Below are positions 38,530 through 47,103 of a DNA stretch of 64,000 nt, in pieces. This DNA comes from an uncultured Paracoccaceae bacterium. GTDB taxonomy: Bacteria; Pseudomonadota; Alphaproteobacteria; Rhodobacterales; Rhodobacteraceae. A program made the translations under genes and the position numbers. Within the stretch, counting starts at the first letter, position 1; each line of letters begins with the position of its first letter. The notes under the pieces were generated by a model. The model saw only the letters and a program-made list of their open reading frames with translations, had not been told where the DNA came from and made no database searches. Location of the stretch: assembly GCA_947499715.1 (NCBI GenBank), contig CANMPL010000004.1, positions 248,001 to 312,000 of the forward strand. Reading direction: 5' to 3'.

Positions 38530-40205
38530 GTGCTGCCAAAGCCAACGACCGCCTGATCTATCTGCCCCTTGGCGGGGCCGGAGAGATCGGCATGAACGCC
38601 TATGTCTACGGCTACGGAAAGCCCGGCAAGGAACGCCTGATCGTGGTTGATCTGGGCGTGACTTTTCCGGATATGGACGGCACGCCGGGGGTCGATCTGA
38701 TCCTGCCGGATATCGCCTGGCTGAAGGACCGCAAGGCCCAGATCGAAGGCATCTTCATAACCCACGCGCACGAAGATCATGTCGGCGCCATCGGGCATTA
38801 CTGGGAACAGCTGGGCGCGCCGGTCTATGCGCGCAAGTTCACCGCCAACATCGCACGGCGCAAGCTGAGTGAGCATGGCCACCCCGACAGCGTGGTCAGC
38901 GTCGTTGATGTCTGGCCGCAGGTCGTGGATTGCGGCCCGTTCAAGGTCAGCTATTTGCCCATCAGCCACTCGATCCCCGAAAGCGCGGGCCTGGTCATCG
39001 ACAGCCCCGAAGGGCGAGTCCTGCACACCGGTGATTTCAAGATTGATGAAACACCCGTGGTCGGCGACCCCTTTGATCGCAGCCTATGGGAAGAGGTGTC
39101 CAAGGATGGCGTCAAGGCGCTGGTCTGCGACAGCACCAACATCTTTTCGCCTGCACCGGGCCGGTCGGAATCGTCAATCTATGCCGAGGTTGAAGGCCTG
39201 ATGCGTGATGCGCCCGGTATGGTTGTTGCGACGACCTTTGCATCCAATATTGCCCGGTTGAAGACCCTTGCGATGGCTGCACATGCAGCGGGCCGCACCG
39301 TCTGCTTGCTGGGTCGCGCGATGCGGCGCATGACCGAAGCGGCAGTGGAAACGGGTTTGCTGACCGGCTTCCCGCCCACTGTGGGGCCAGAAGATGCACA
39401 AAGCATCCCGCGCGAAAACCTGATGCTGCTGGTGACGGGTAGCCAGGGCGAACGCCGTGCGGCATCGGCCCAACTGGCGAATGGGTCCTATCTGGGACTG
39501 AAGATGAAGGAAGACGATACCTTCCTGTTTTCATCCAAAACGATTCCCGGCAACGAACGCGGTGTCATTCGCATCATGAACCAGTTTTCGGAAATGGGCG
39601 TTGATGTGATCGATGACGCGGGCGGCAAATACCATGTCTCTGGCCACGCCAACCGCCCCGATCTGGAAGAGATGCACCGCATCGTCAAACCTCAGATCCT
39701 GATCCCGATGCATGGTGAGCATCGCCACCTGCGCGAGCATGTGAAAGTGGGGGCCGCAAGTGGCTTGTCTGGGATTGTGGCTGTGAACGGGATGATGATT
39801 GACCTGTCGGGCAACCAGCCAACGGTGGCGGAATATATCGACACTGGGCGCACCTATCTTGACGGCTCTGTTCAGATTGGCGCGATGGACGGCATCGTAC
39901 GCGAGCGGATCAAGATGGCGCTGAATGGGCACATCGTGGTGACGCTGATCATTGACGAAAATGATGAACCACTGGGTGACCCATGGGTGGAATTGGCCGG
40001 TCTGGCTGAAACAGGAACGTCAAACGCAGCTGTCGCCGAAGTGATTGAGGAAGACCTCGGCCAATTTGTGAACCGCGCCAATGCCAAGACGCTTCGTGAT
40101 GACGTGAAGCTGGAAAAAGAGCTGAAGACAATCGCGCGCCGCAGCGCACAAGGCGAGATCGGCAAAAAGCCAGAGGTCACGGTGATTGTAAGCCGCTTGA
40201 GCTAA
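38526..40205 (+). CDS. rnj: Ribonuclease J
   Basis: Metallo-beta-lactamase/beta-CASP RNase that processes and degrades RNA from the 5' end or internally. 559 residues. The zinc motif HAHEDH is at residues 80-85; the beta-CASP part includes SGHANRPDLEEMHRIVKP and MHGEHRHLREH. Start overlaps coaX (ATGA). The nuoN-birA-coaX-rnj order is common in Rhodobacteraceae. It converges with a minus-strand gene 15 bases downstream. Confidence 0.96.
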   Translation: MSAAKANDRLIYLPLGGAGEIGMNAYVYGYGKPGKERLIVVDLGVTFPDMDGTPGVDLILPDIAWLKDRKAQIEGIFITHAHEDHVGAIGHYWEQLGAPVYARKFTANIARRKLSEHGHPDSVVSVVDVWPQVVDCGPFKVSYLPISHSIPESAGLVIDSPEGRVLHTGDFKIDETPVVGDPFDRSLWEEVSKDGVKALVCDSTNIFSPAPGRSESSIYAEVEGLMRDAPGMVVATTFASNIARLKTLAMAAHAAGRTVCLLGRAMRRMTEAAVETGLLTGFPPTVGPEDAQSIPRENLMLLVTGSQGERRAASAQLANGSYLGLKMKEDDTFLFSSKTIPGNERGVIRIMNQFSEMGVDVIDDAGGKYHVSGHANRPDLEEMHRIVKPQILIPMHGEHRHLREHVKVGAASGLSGIVAVNGMMIDLSGNQPTVAEYIDTGRTYLDGSVQIGAMDGIVRERIKMALNGHIVVTLIIDENDEPLGDPWVELAGLAETGTSNAAVAEVIEEDLGQFVNRANAKTLRDDVKLEKELKTIARRSAQGEIGKKPEVTVIVSRLS

Positions 40206-40219
40206 GTCGCGGTTGTCCC

Positions 40220-40849
40220 CTAGCTGTTGCACATCCACATGGACCCGCCGACAGCGACGACGCTGAGCGCTGTGGCGGACAAACCCATTGGCGTGGTGAG
40301 TGCGGCAATCAAGGCGGCTGAGCCAAGTTCTTCGGCCTTGTCCTGGATCGCGTCGCGGCCCAGCGTCATGATCATCACGCCAGAGGCATGGGCCATGATG
40401 TCGCTGTCCGGGTCAGGGGCGGCATAAAGCATCAGCGCCATGCGGTTGGTCAGGCCAACGATATCATCGGCAGCACCATTGATGCGCTGACAGGTCGACA
40501 CGGCACAGCGGCCACGATAATTGCGTGCGCCAGGCACCAAAAGCCACCCGGTTTCTGCGTCACCTTCCGCCAAGCAATAGCCACTGGTGTTGGGAAGACC
40601 TTCGATACCGGCCATGAAATCCAGCGTCACGTCACTGGAACAAGCGGGCAGTGTTCCGGTCAGCGCGTTCAAGCTGCGGCGCGGCCAAGACAGCATGTTT
40701 TCGCGGATCGACGCGCCTTCACCGTAAAGATCGGTGTTCACCACGACGTCCATCGCATTCACGCGCACGGTGCAATCGTCCGCAAGGGCAGGGGTGCCGG
40801 CCCCAAGGGCCAGCACGAAGAGGACGGTCTTAGACCTTCGTCCGTTCAT
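40220..40849 (-). CDS. Secreted Cys-rich protein of unknown function
   Basis: 209 residues. Signal peptide (residues 1-23, ending PALADD), then a mature part with many Cys (DCTVRV, PACSSDV, YCLAEGD, RCAVSTC) and a hydrophobic C-terminal stretch (IAALTTPMGLSATALSVVAVGGS) that may be a membrane anchor. No family recognised. The ATG at 40849 lies inside the 3' end of the helicase gene (20-base overlap, different frame), so it is probably co-transcribed with it. A longer in-frame reading into the helicase gene lacks credible protein features. Confidence 0.65.
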   Translation of the reverse strand: MNGRRSKTVLFVLALGAGTPALADDCTVRVNAMDVVVNTDLYGEGASIRENMLSWPRRSLNALTGTLPACSSDVTLDFMAGIEGLPNTSGYCLAEGDAETGWLLVPGARNYRGRCAVSTCQRINGAADDIVGLTNRMALMLYAAPDPDSDIMAHASGVMIMTLGRDAIQDKAEELGSAALIAALTTPMGLSATALSVVAVGGSMWMCNS

Positions 40850-42293
40850 CAAAGCTAAGGGCGATGAAGGCTGGGGTGTCTTCGCCCATGCCAACGATCT
40901 TTTCATGCCGCCCGCCGCCATCGCGGTTTCCGCCCCGATTGCGACCGCCGCGCTGACGCGGTTCGCGCTTGGGTTTGTCTTCAGCGGCCTCTGCGGGTTG
41001 CGGGCTTTCCGGCACAGACGCAGGTTCCGCCGCCTCTTGCGGTTCAGGGGCAGGTTTTGCTTCGTTCTTTGGCTTGCGGGACCGGCTGCGCTTGGGCTTT
41101 TCGGCGGGCGCTTCTTCCGTTGCTGGCGCGCCGTCATCGGCCTTGCCTGACAGGTCATCAAGCCGCGGGATTTCACGGTTCACGAGCCGTTCCACATCCG
41201 CGAGGTTCTTTTCGTCCCGTGGATTGCAGATCATGATCGCAACGCCGGAACGTCCCGCACGACCCGTGCGGCCAATCCGGTGAACGTAGTCTTCGGCGTG
41301 GCTGGGCACGTCAAAGTTGAACACGTGGCTGACGGCGGGAATATCAAGACCGCGCGCGGCGACGTCCGAGGCGACAAGGAACCGCAGCTTGTTGTCGCGA
41401 AAGCCATCAAGGGTGCGGGTCCGCACGCTTTGATCGAGGTCTCCGTGGATTGCGCCCGCGTCATAGCCATATTTCTTGAGCGATTTCGCAACGATATCCA
41501 CATCCGACTTGCGGTTGCAGAAAATGATTGCGTTTGTGCAGGCGTCGCCCTCTGCGTCGATCAGGGCACGCAGCAATTTGCGTTTCTCGCTGTCGGCGCG
41601 GTCCCGGCGCGAGCCTTTGAACATCACAACGCCCTGTTTGATGTTCTCGTTTGTGGTCGCGGCGCGGGCGACCTCAATTTTGACCGGTGCGGACAGGAAG
41701 GTGTTGGTGATCCGCTCAATTTCTGGCGCCATAGTGGCCGAGAAGAACAGGGTCTGGCGCGTGAAGGGTGTCTTTTTAAAGATCTCTTCGATATCGGGGA
41801 TGAACCCCATATCAAGCATCCGGTCGGCTTCGTCCACGACCATGACTTTCACGTCAGACAGGATCAGCTTGCCACGTTCGAAATGGTCCAGCAGACGTCC
41901 CGGCGTGGCAATCAGCACATCAACGCCCTTGTCGATCAGCAGGTCCTGTTCCTTGAACGAGGTGCCACCGATCAGCAGTGCCTTGGTCAGCTTGGTGTAT
42001 TTGGCATAGGTGTCAAAATTCTCGGCCACTTGTGCCGCCAATTCGCGCGTTGGGGCCAGCACAAGGCTGCGCGGCATCCGCGCGCGGGCGCGGCCACGGC
42101 CCAGCAGCGTGATCATCGGAAGGGTAAAGGCGGCCGTTTTACCGGTGCCGGTCTGGGCAATGCCCAGCACATCCTTGCCTTCCAACGCGGGCGGTATCGC
42201 CCCTTCCTGGATCGGGGTAGGCGAATCGTAACCGGTTTCGGCGATCGCTTTGAGAACCTTTTTGTCGAGGTTCAGGTCGGTAAATACAGTCAT
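40830..42293 (-). CDS. DEAD-box RNA helicase, RhlE-like
   Basis: ATP-dependent RNA helicase, 487 residues. Q motif around 23-30 (DSPTPIQEGAI), motif I AQTGTGKT (46-53), motif II DEAD (154-157), motif III SAT, motif VI HRIGRTGRAGRSG. The tail from about 385 on is Lys/Arg/Pro/Glu-rich and ends with RGGRNRGGNRDGGGR, an RGG-type RNA-binding segment. The 127 bases upstream hold its promoter region. RhlE, DeaD and SrmB are hard to separate; RhlE-like is the best guess by core and tail. Confidence 0.92.
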   Translation of the reverse strand: MTVFTDLNLDKKVLKAIAETGYDSPTPIQEGAIPPALEGKDVLGIAQTGTGKTAAFTLPMITLLGRGRARARMPRSLVLAPTRELAAQVAENFDTYAKYTKLTKALLIGGTSFKEQDLLIDKGVDVLIATPGRLLDHFERGKLILSDVKVMVVDEADRMLDMGFIPDIEEIFKKTPFTRQTLFFSATMAPEIERITNTFLSAPVKIEVARAATTNENIKQGVVMFKGSRRDRADSEKRKLLRALIDAEGDACTNAIIFCNRKSDVDIVAKSLKKYGYDAGAIHGDLDQSVRTRTLDGFRDNKLRFLVASDVAARGLDIPAVSHVFNFDVPSHAEDYVHRIGRTGRAGRSGVAIMICNPRDEKNLADVERLVNREIPRLDDLSGKADDGAPATEEAPAEKPKRSRSRKPKNEAKPAPEPQEAAEPASVPESPQPAEAAEDKPKREPRQRGGRNRGGNRDGGGRHEKIVGMGEDTPAFIALSFDERTKV

Positions 42294-42420
42294 GTAGCCC
42301 TTTCAATCTGGCGGCTGTTCTGGCCGCAAGATTGCGCGGCCCGGCTGACCGGATTGTCAGCACGTTCGACACAGCAGCCGTTACGCGTTTCCATACAAAA
42401 GGTCAAGGAAATGAGACGGT

Positions 42421-43041
42421 TCAGAGGGTTATATCGGCAGATGAATGCAAGTCAGGGGCGTATCCGGCGGCAAGAACGGCCACACTTGGCGCTGGCGTCA
42501 GGACGCGGACTGTCGCGCTGGCGGGGCGCAGTAAAGATGCGCCATATCCATCTGGTGTGTAGGGGTGCAAGGCCTGTCGGGTCACAAGGTGTGGGGCGTC
42601 GTGGTAAGTGATGAACGTGCCGCTTGGCAGGTCTGACAAATCAGCCACAAAGGTGATTTTCTGCCGGGTGCGGGTGACGCGTGCGGTGTGCAATGCGGCA
42701 TCCATTTGCGGTGCCGATGGGGTGGTTTCTGAATGCAGGGCCCATGCCGCTTGATAACGGTTATAGGCCGCGCGGCGACAATAGGCACAAGGACGATGAC
42801 CAGCGGCAAAGGCCGTGGCCTCATCCAGAAAGAAAAGCTCTGTCCAGTTGCGGCCCGTCATGACCTGTCGTTTGCGGCCCTGCCAGTCAAGAACGCAGCA
42901 GATCCAGGCCTTGTGCCGCCACCGGGCGGTGCCAAGCGTCCGGCCCGGGCCATGAAGTATGCCGCGATTGCCCGTCAGCGTGCCGCGCGCTGATACAGCG
43001 ACGATCTGACCATCAGGAAGGACGCGATTTTGCAGTGGCAT
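42421..43041 (-). CDS. Hypothetical protein with an Ada-like CxxC segment
   Basis: 206 residues, soluble. The central segment FFLDEATAFAAGHRPCAYCRR resembles the second half of the Ada methyl-phosphotriester metal-binding domain (FF-x-A-EA-AAGFRPCxRC). The first Cys pair of Ada (CRPSC-like) is not evident; only adjacent Cys in WICCVLDW lies upstream. Ada-like is therefore a structural hint and not an assignment. The rest matches nothing I know. It is on the same strand as the lipoprotein upstream, nine bases apart. Confidence 0.6.
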   Translation of the reverse strand: MPLQNRVLPDGQIVAVSARGTLTGNRGILHGPGRTLGTARWRHKAWICCVLDWQGRKRQVMTGRNWTELFFLDEATAFAAGHRPCAYCRRAAYNRYQAAWALHSETTPSAPQMDAALHTARVTRTRQKITFVADLSDLPSGTFITYHDAPHLVTRQALHPYTPDGYGASLLRPASATVRVLTPAPSVAVLAAGYAPDLHSSADITL

Positions 43042-43050
43042 AACGCCAGC

Positions 43051-43527
43051 TTAGGGCGCGGTCGCGGTTTGTGCCAGCACGCGGGCGAAAGCCTCTGCCG
43101 GGACAATGCCTTCGTAGCGGCCGCGTTGGCCCCACACGCGCAGCGGCAGGCCGGTGCGGGCGGCGGCGCGAAATGTCGCCTCTGACAGGTGAATCGCACC
43201 GATCTCTGCCGCTTGGCAGCCATCAATGCAATGGGTGCGCAACCGGTCATGACGCAAGTACCGCATGTCATGGCCAAGCGATGTGACCTTGTCGATGCGC
43301 GGGCCGTTGGCGTCACGCCTGCGCAGATTGGTCAGCACGGCATAGCCCGCGCGCCCGTCTTTTACGATAATCGTCGGGCGTGCGACCAAAATAGCATCGC
43401 CATCGCGAAAGATCTCGCGTTCCTGCACGGTGACGGATTGGTGGCCGGTCCAGGCATCGCGGGTGACCAGCACCTGATCGCGAATGCAGCCGGACAAGGA
43501 CATAAAGAAAAGAAGCGCGCGCCACAT
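43051..43527 (-). CDS. Lipoprotein of unknown function
   Basis: 158 residues. Signal peptide with lipobox LSGC (Cys14), then a beta-rich mature domain with two further Cys (THCIDGCQ). The C-terminal RVWGQRGRYEGIVPAEAFARVL suggests an enzyme-like or ligand-binding fold, but no family is recognised. It lies upstream of the Ada-like gene on the same strand and shares its mRNA in all likelihood. Confidence 0.65.
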   Translation of the reverse strand: MWRALLFFMSLSGCIRDQVLVTRDAWTGHQSVTVQEREIFRDGDAILVARPTIIVKDGRAGYAVLTNLRRRDANGPRIDKVTSLGHDMRYLRHDRLRTHCIDGCQAAEIGAIHLSEATFRAAARTGLPLRVWGQRGRYEGIVPAEAFARVLAQTATAP

Positions 43528-43576
43528 CCCGGCAGTTTGCGGTCCGCTTGGTTAACAAACCGCGAACGCTCACGAA

Positions 43577-43602
43577 AAAGGGCGCCCCGAGGGACGCCCT
43601 TT
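43577..43602 (-). terminator. Intrinsic terminator of the VPLPA-CTERM gene
   Basis: AAAGGGCG (43577-43584) and CGCCCTTT (43595-43602) form eight perfect pairs with extra C-G pairs inside the loop. On the minus strand the stem is followed by TTTTTCGTG, a short T-run. It is 21 bases past the stop of the VPLPA-CTERM gene at 43623. Confidence 0.8.
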
Positions 43603-43622
43603 CAAATTCTGTTTTGTAGCAA

Positions 43623-44378
43623 TCAGGCCTTGCGGCGCTTTGCTGCGGCCAAACCACCGAAGGCGGCAATCAGCATCCAACCTGCGGCAGGCAGAGGCAC
43701 GGCATTCAGGTTTGGATCTGGGTCCGTCGTCAGGTTCAGGTTGAAGTCACCGCTACCACCATCGCTGACGACAACGTTTGTTGCGCCTGTGATATCGCTG
43801 ATCTTGTTCCAGTTGAACCAGAACGACATGCCGTTTTCGTCGTTGTTTGCCAAAGCATTGGCATCGACACCGACCTGCGCGGGGTGCGCGCTATTCGTCT
43901 TGTCGGTGATGCCATAGCTTAGCCCAGTAAGCGCGCCAAGACCGGAGATTGTTGAACCTGCGGCAATATCAAAGAAGTTCCAAAGATCCTGATCAATGTC
44001 TGCATCTGTAACTGCACCAAGTGGGTCCCAATCGTCGCAACCCGGATCATGGGCGCCATTGAACTGACAAAAGCCCGGGCGTGCGCCAACGGCTTGGGTC
44101 AGATTGATGCTGACTGCCATCTCGACCGTCATATCAGCAAGATTCTTGATTGTACCAACCAACTGGGCGGCTGTTCCGCCGCCGTTTACGATCAGCGCTG
44201 CGTCATCAGCGAATGACCAAAGGTGATTCAGACCCGAAATCGCGCTGAAGCCCCAAACGGTGCGGCTGTCATCATAGTCCGACGCACCGTAGATGCCGTC
44301 GGTCAATTGAGCTGCTGATGCGGAGATCGGTGCTGCAACTGCCAGAATCGCAGCCGCAATTAGTCCTTTAACTTTCAT
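43623..44378 (-). CDS. VPLPA-CTERM sorting-domain protein
   Basis: 251-residue secreted protein. Signal peptide (1-22, ending SASAAQ), a glycine/Asn/Asp-rich beta-type middle, and a C-terminal tripartite tail VPLPAAGWMLIAAFGG followed by KRRK (from residue 227): the VPLPA motif, a transmembrane helix and a basic cluster. This is the recognition signal cut by the VPLPA-specific exosortase, which is not in the window. Likely an envelope or exopolysaccharide-associated protein. A CtrA box sits just upstream, and a terminator closes the gene, so it is a single-gene unit. Confidence 0.85.
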   Translation of the reverse strand: MKVKGLIAAAILAVAAPISASAAQLTDGIYGASDYDDSRTVWGFSAISGLNHLWSFADDAALIVNGGGTAAQLVGTIKNLADMTVEMAVSINLTQAVGARPGFCQFNGAHDPGCDDWDPLGAVTDADIDQDLWNFFDIAAGSTISGLGALTGLSYGITDKTNSAHPAQVGVDANALANNDENGMSFWFNWNKISDITGATNVVVSDGGSGDFNLNLTTDPDPNLNAVPLPAAGWMLIAAFGGLAAAKRRKA

Positions 44379-44392
44379 AACTTAAACCCTCG

Positions 44393-44408
44393 TTAACACA
44401 ATATTAAC
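44393..44408. promoter_or_regulatory. CtrA-box match upstream of the VPLPA-CTERM gene
   Basis: TTAACACAATATTAAC is an exact match to TTAA-N7-TTAAC, the binding site of the cell-cycle regulator CtrA. It ends 15 bases before the ATG (44378) and abuts the likely ribosome-binding site GAGGG, so transcription would have to start very close to it or CtrA could act as a repressor. The rest of the 192-base gap to prfC (44379-44570) shows nothing else. Confidence 0.6.
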
Positions 44409-44570
44409 GCACTTATAGCGGATTTCCGCCTCGTTTCCAACACAATCGGAATCTGGACAAAGGGTGGCCCAGTTGACGAGCTGATTGCGGAAAGGACCGG
44501 CTAGGGAAGTTAAGAAAGGCACATTGCCCTGCACCGGTCGCCAGGGCGGCGTTGCTCGGGTTAACGGCGG

Positions 44571-46166
44571 CTAAACCATCATCTCTTTCGTGTTTGACAA
44601 GGTCACATCGGGATAGTCGCGCCCGACGCGGTCAATGTCCCATTGCAAGCGGGTCAAAAAGACCGTGTCACCGTCGTTATCCAGCGCGATGTGCTGCTTG
44701 TTGGCCGCCGCAAAGGCGTCAACCGCGTCCTTGGCCCCATGCACCCAGCGGGCCGAAGTAAACTGCGACCCCTCAAACCGGACGGGCAGGCCGTATTCCA
44801 TCTCAATCCGGCTGGCGAGCACTTCGAACTGCAAAGCACCAACGACACCAACGATGAAACCTGACCCAAAGGTCGGCTTGAAAACCTTGGCAGCCCCTTC
44901 TTCGGCAAATTGCATCAGTGCCTTTTCAAGGTGCTTGGCCTTCATCGGATCACCGGCCCGGCAGGTTTGCAGCAATTCAGGCGCAAACGATGGAATGCCG
45001 CTGACGCGGATCACTTCGCCTTCGGTCAGCGTATCCCCGATGCGCAACTGGCCGTGGTTCGGGATGCCGATGATATCCCCGGCCCAGCCTTCTTCCGCCA
45101 ACTCGCGATCGGCCGCCAAAAACATCACTGGGTTGGCAATCGCCATCACCTTTTTGGTGCGCACATGGGTCAGCTTCATGCCGCGCTGAAAATGACCCGA
45201 CGCAAGCCGCACAAAGGCGACGCGGTCGCGGTGCTTGGGGTCCATATTGGCCTGCACCTTGAACACAAATCCGGCGACGTTCTTTTCTTCGGGCGCAATC
45301 GCGCGGGGCTGGGCCTTTTGGATCTGCGGTTCTGGACCATAGGTGCTGATCCCATCCATCAGCTCTTTCACCCCAAACGAATTGATCGCAGAGCCAAACC
45401 AGATCGGCGTCATCGACCCGTTCAACACGCTTTCATGGTCAAGCGGTGGCAACAGTTCCTTTGCCATCTCGATCTCTTCAAGGAACTTTTCCAGCAGGTG
45501 TGCAGGGATGTGTTCGGCGAGCTTAGGGTCATCAAGGCCCTTGATCTCAATGCTTTCGGCAACCTTATTGCGGTCAGCGCGGTCCATCAGCTCTAGCCGG
45601 TCGCGCAGAATGTCGTAGGTGCCCATAAAGTCGCGGCCCACGCCAATTGGCCATGCGGCAGGGGTCACGTCGATGGCAAGGTTTTCCTGGATTTCGTCAA
45701 TGATCTCAAACGTATCGCGGCTTTCGCGATCCATCTTGTTACAAAACGTCAGGATCGGCAAATCGCGCAGACGGCAAACCTCAAACAGCTTTTGGGTCTG
45801 GCTTTCCACGCCTTTTGCACCGTCAATCACCATCACGGCCGCGTCCACGGCTGTCAGCGTGCGATAGGTGTCTTCGGAAAAGTCAGAGTGGCCGGGCGTG
45901 TCCACCAGATTGAAGCGATAGCTTTCAAAATCAAACGACATGGCAGAGGCTGACACGGAAATCCCGCGGTCCTTTTCCATCTGCATAAAGTCCGACCGGG
46001 TGCGCCGGGCCTCTCCTTTTGCGCGGACCTGGCCGGCCATCTGAATGGCACCACCATAAAGCAGGAATTTCTCGGTCAAGGTCGTCTTGCCAGCATCCGG
46101 GTGCGAGATGATCGCAAAGGTGCGGCGGCGGGCAATTTCAGCAGGAAGATCAGGGCGATTTGTCAT
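44571..46166 (-). CDS. prfC: Peptide chain release factor 3
   Basis: Translational GTPase that recycles RF1/RF2 after termination. 531 residues from the ATG at 46166, preceded by AGAGGGTGG; a GTG two codons earlier is possible. G1 is SHPDAGKTT, G2 lies in RGISVSASAMSF, G3 is DTPGHSDF and G4 is NKMD. The C-terminal RF3 domain is intact. It is divergent from the lipoprotein at 46381; the 214-base gap between them holds the two promoters and a TCAGAA-N6-TTCTGA hairpin (46353-46370) near the right-hand start. Confidence 0.96.
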   Translation of the reverse strand: MTNRPDLPAEIARRRTFAIISHPDAGKTTLTEKFLLYGGAIQMAGQVRAKGEARRTRSDFMQMEKDRGISVSASAMSFDFESYRFNLVDTPGHSDFSEDTYRTLTAVDAAVMVIDGAKGVESQTQKLFEVCRLRDLPILTFCNKMDRESRDTFEIIDEIQENLAIDVTPAAWPIGVGRDFMGTYDILRDRLELMDRADRNKVAESIEIKGLDDPKLAEHIPAHLLEKFLEEIEMAKELLPPLDHESVLNGSMTPIWFGSAINSFGVKELMDGISTYGPEPQIQKAQPRAIAPEEKNVAGFVFKVQANMDPKHRDRVAFVRLASGHFQRGMKLTHVRTKKVMAIANPVMFLAADRELAEEGWAGDIIGIPNHGQLRIGDTLTEGEVIRVSGIPSFAPELLQTCRAGDPMKAKHLEKALMQFAEEGAAKVFKPTFGSGFIVGVVGALQFEVLASRIEMEYGLPVRFEGSQFTSARWVHGAKDAVDAFAAANKQHIALDNDGDTVFLTRLQWDIDRVGRDYPDVTLSNTKEMMV

Positions 46167-46380
46167 GGCCACCCTCTAGCGTGGGGCGCAGCAAAGGGCA
46201 ATTGCGTCTTGCGTCATGCCTTTGTGGCCGATCCGCGCTGCACGGGCCAAACTTCGCCGTGTAGACCCGCCAACATTGGCCGACATCCGCTTTGCTATTG
46301 GATAGCGCGGCGGCTTTATTGCTTAGCAAGGCCGCCCCCGTGCTTATCACCTTCAGAACCGATTTTCTGAGGGGATCATC

Positions 46381-46989
46381 ATGACCACGCAACACAAGAC
46401 CTGTTTGACTTTCTTAGTGGCACTGACGCTTTGCGCCTGCGGCGGCACCGGCACGCCAGTCGCAACCACCAATCCGCCTCCCACAGAGGCGCTGAGTTTT
46501 GCGGATATCGCGGATATCGCCGAAGATGTGAACGTCGGATATAACGCCGTGTCCATCACGCCGAAATCACAGGTGCCAATCGCGGGCGGGGCCACTTACA
46601 GCGGTGCTGTGGGTGGCAATATCGCGGTGCAGGGCAATGTCACGGATGTTGCAGGGGTGATGGCCGTTGACGTTGACTTTGGCCGCGATCAGGTCGGCGG
46701 TCTGCTGGGCAATTTTGTCACCCGCAACGGCGACAACATCGACGGCACGCTGCGGCTGCGCAACGGTGTGCTGAACCGGCAAAGCAACAGCCAACAGGTC
46801 GCGATTTTTGCTGGTGTCGATGGCACCCTGCGCAGTGCGGCGGGCGAACGGCTCGAGGTTGATGCCCGCCTGCGCAACAGCGGGTTCAAAGGCAACAATG
46901 TTGAATTCATTGGCGGCGATATCACCGGCGACATCTATGTCGATGGGGTGCGCGGCGATCTGGATCTTTCAACGCAGCTCTCGCGCTAA
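46381..46989 (+). CDS. TbpB-like beta-barrel lipoprotein, paralog 1
   Basis: 202 residues. Signal peptide with lipobox LCAC (Cys20), a low-complexity linker, then a beta-rich domain with the alternating pattern YSGAVGGNIAV, VDVDFGRDQVGG and GNFV-x-DN-x-GTLRL. This resembles the small beta-barrel of transferrin-binding-protein B and many roseobacter lipoproteins. Transferrin binding is not implied. A similar gene follows at 47104. ATG has GAGGGGATC upstream. Confidence 0.7.
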   Translation: MTTQHKTCLTFLVALTLCACGGTGTPVATTNPPPTEALSFADIADIAEDVNVGYNAVSITPKSQVPIAGGATYSGAVGGNIAVQGNVTDVAGVMAVDVDFGRDQVGGLLGNFVTRNGDNIDGTLRLRNGVLNRQSNSQQVAIFAGVDGTLRSAAGERLEVDARLRNSGFKGNNVEFIGGDITGDIYVDGVRGDLDLSTQLSR

Positions 46990-47042
46990 CCGTCTAAGCC
47001 CGATCGCCCGGCGCGCCTAGCCGTCGGATGATCGTGGCGGGG

Positions 47043-47058
47043 TTAACCGCCTGTTAAC
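47043..47058. promoter_or_regulatory. CtrA-box match upstream of the second TbpB-like lipoprotein
   Basis: TTAACCGCCTGTTAAC is an exact match to TTAA-N7-TTAAC. It lies 45-61 bases before the ATG at 47104, a good place for an activator site at a promoter. The bases also form an 8-bp hairpin (47040-47060), but no T-run follows, so it is read as an operator and not as a terminator. Confidence 0.65.
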
Positions 47059-47103
47059 CCTGCTTGTGGGAGGTTGATCCGGTTCATAACCCAAGGGGTT
47101 CAC

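Noticed and set aside
47040-47060. Eight-pair hairpin GGGTTAAC-CGCCT-GTTAACCC considered as terminator of the first TbpB-like lipoprotein
   Set aside because: No T-run follows in either direction, and the bases fit a CtrA box exactly.
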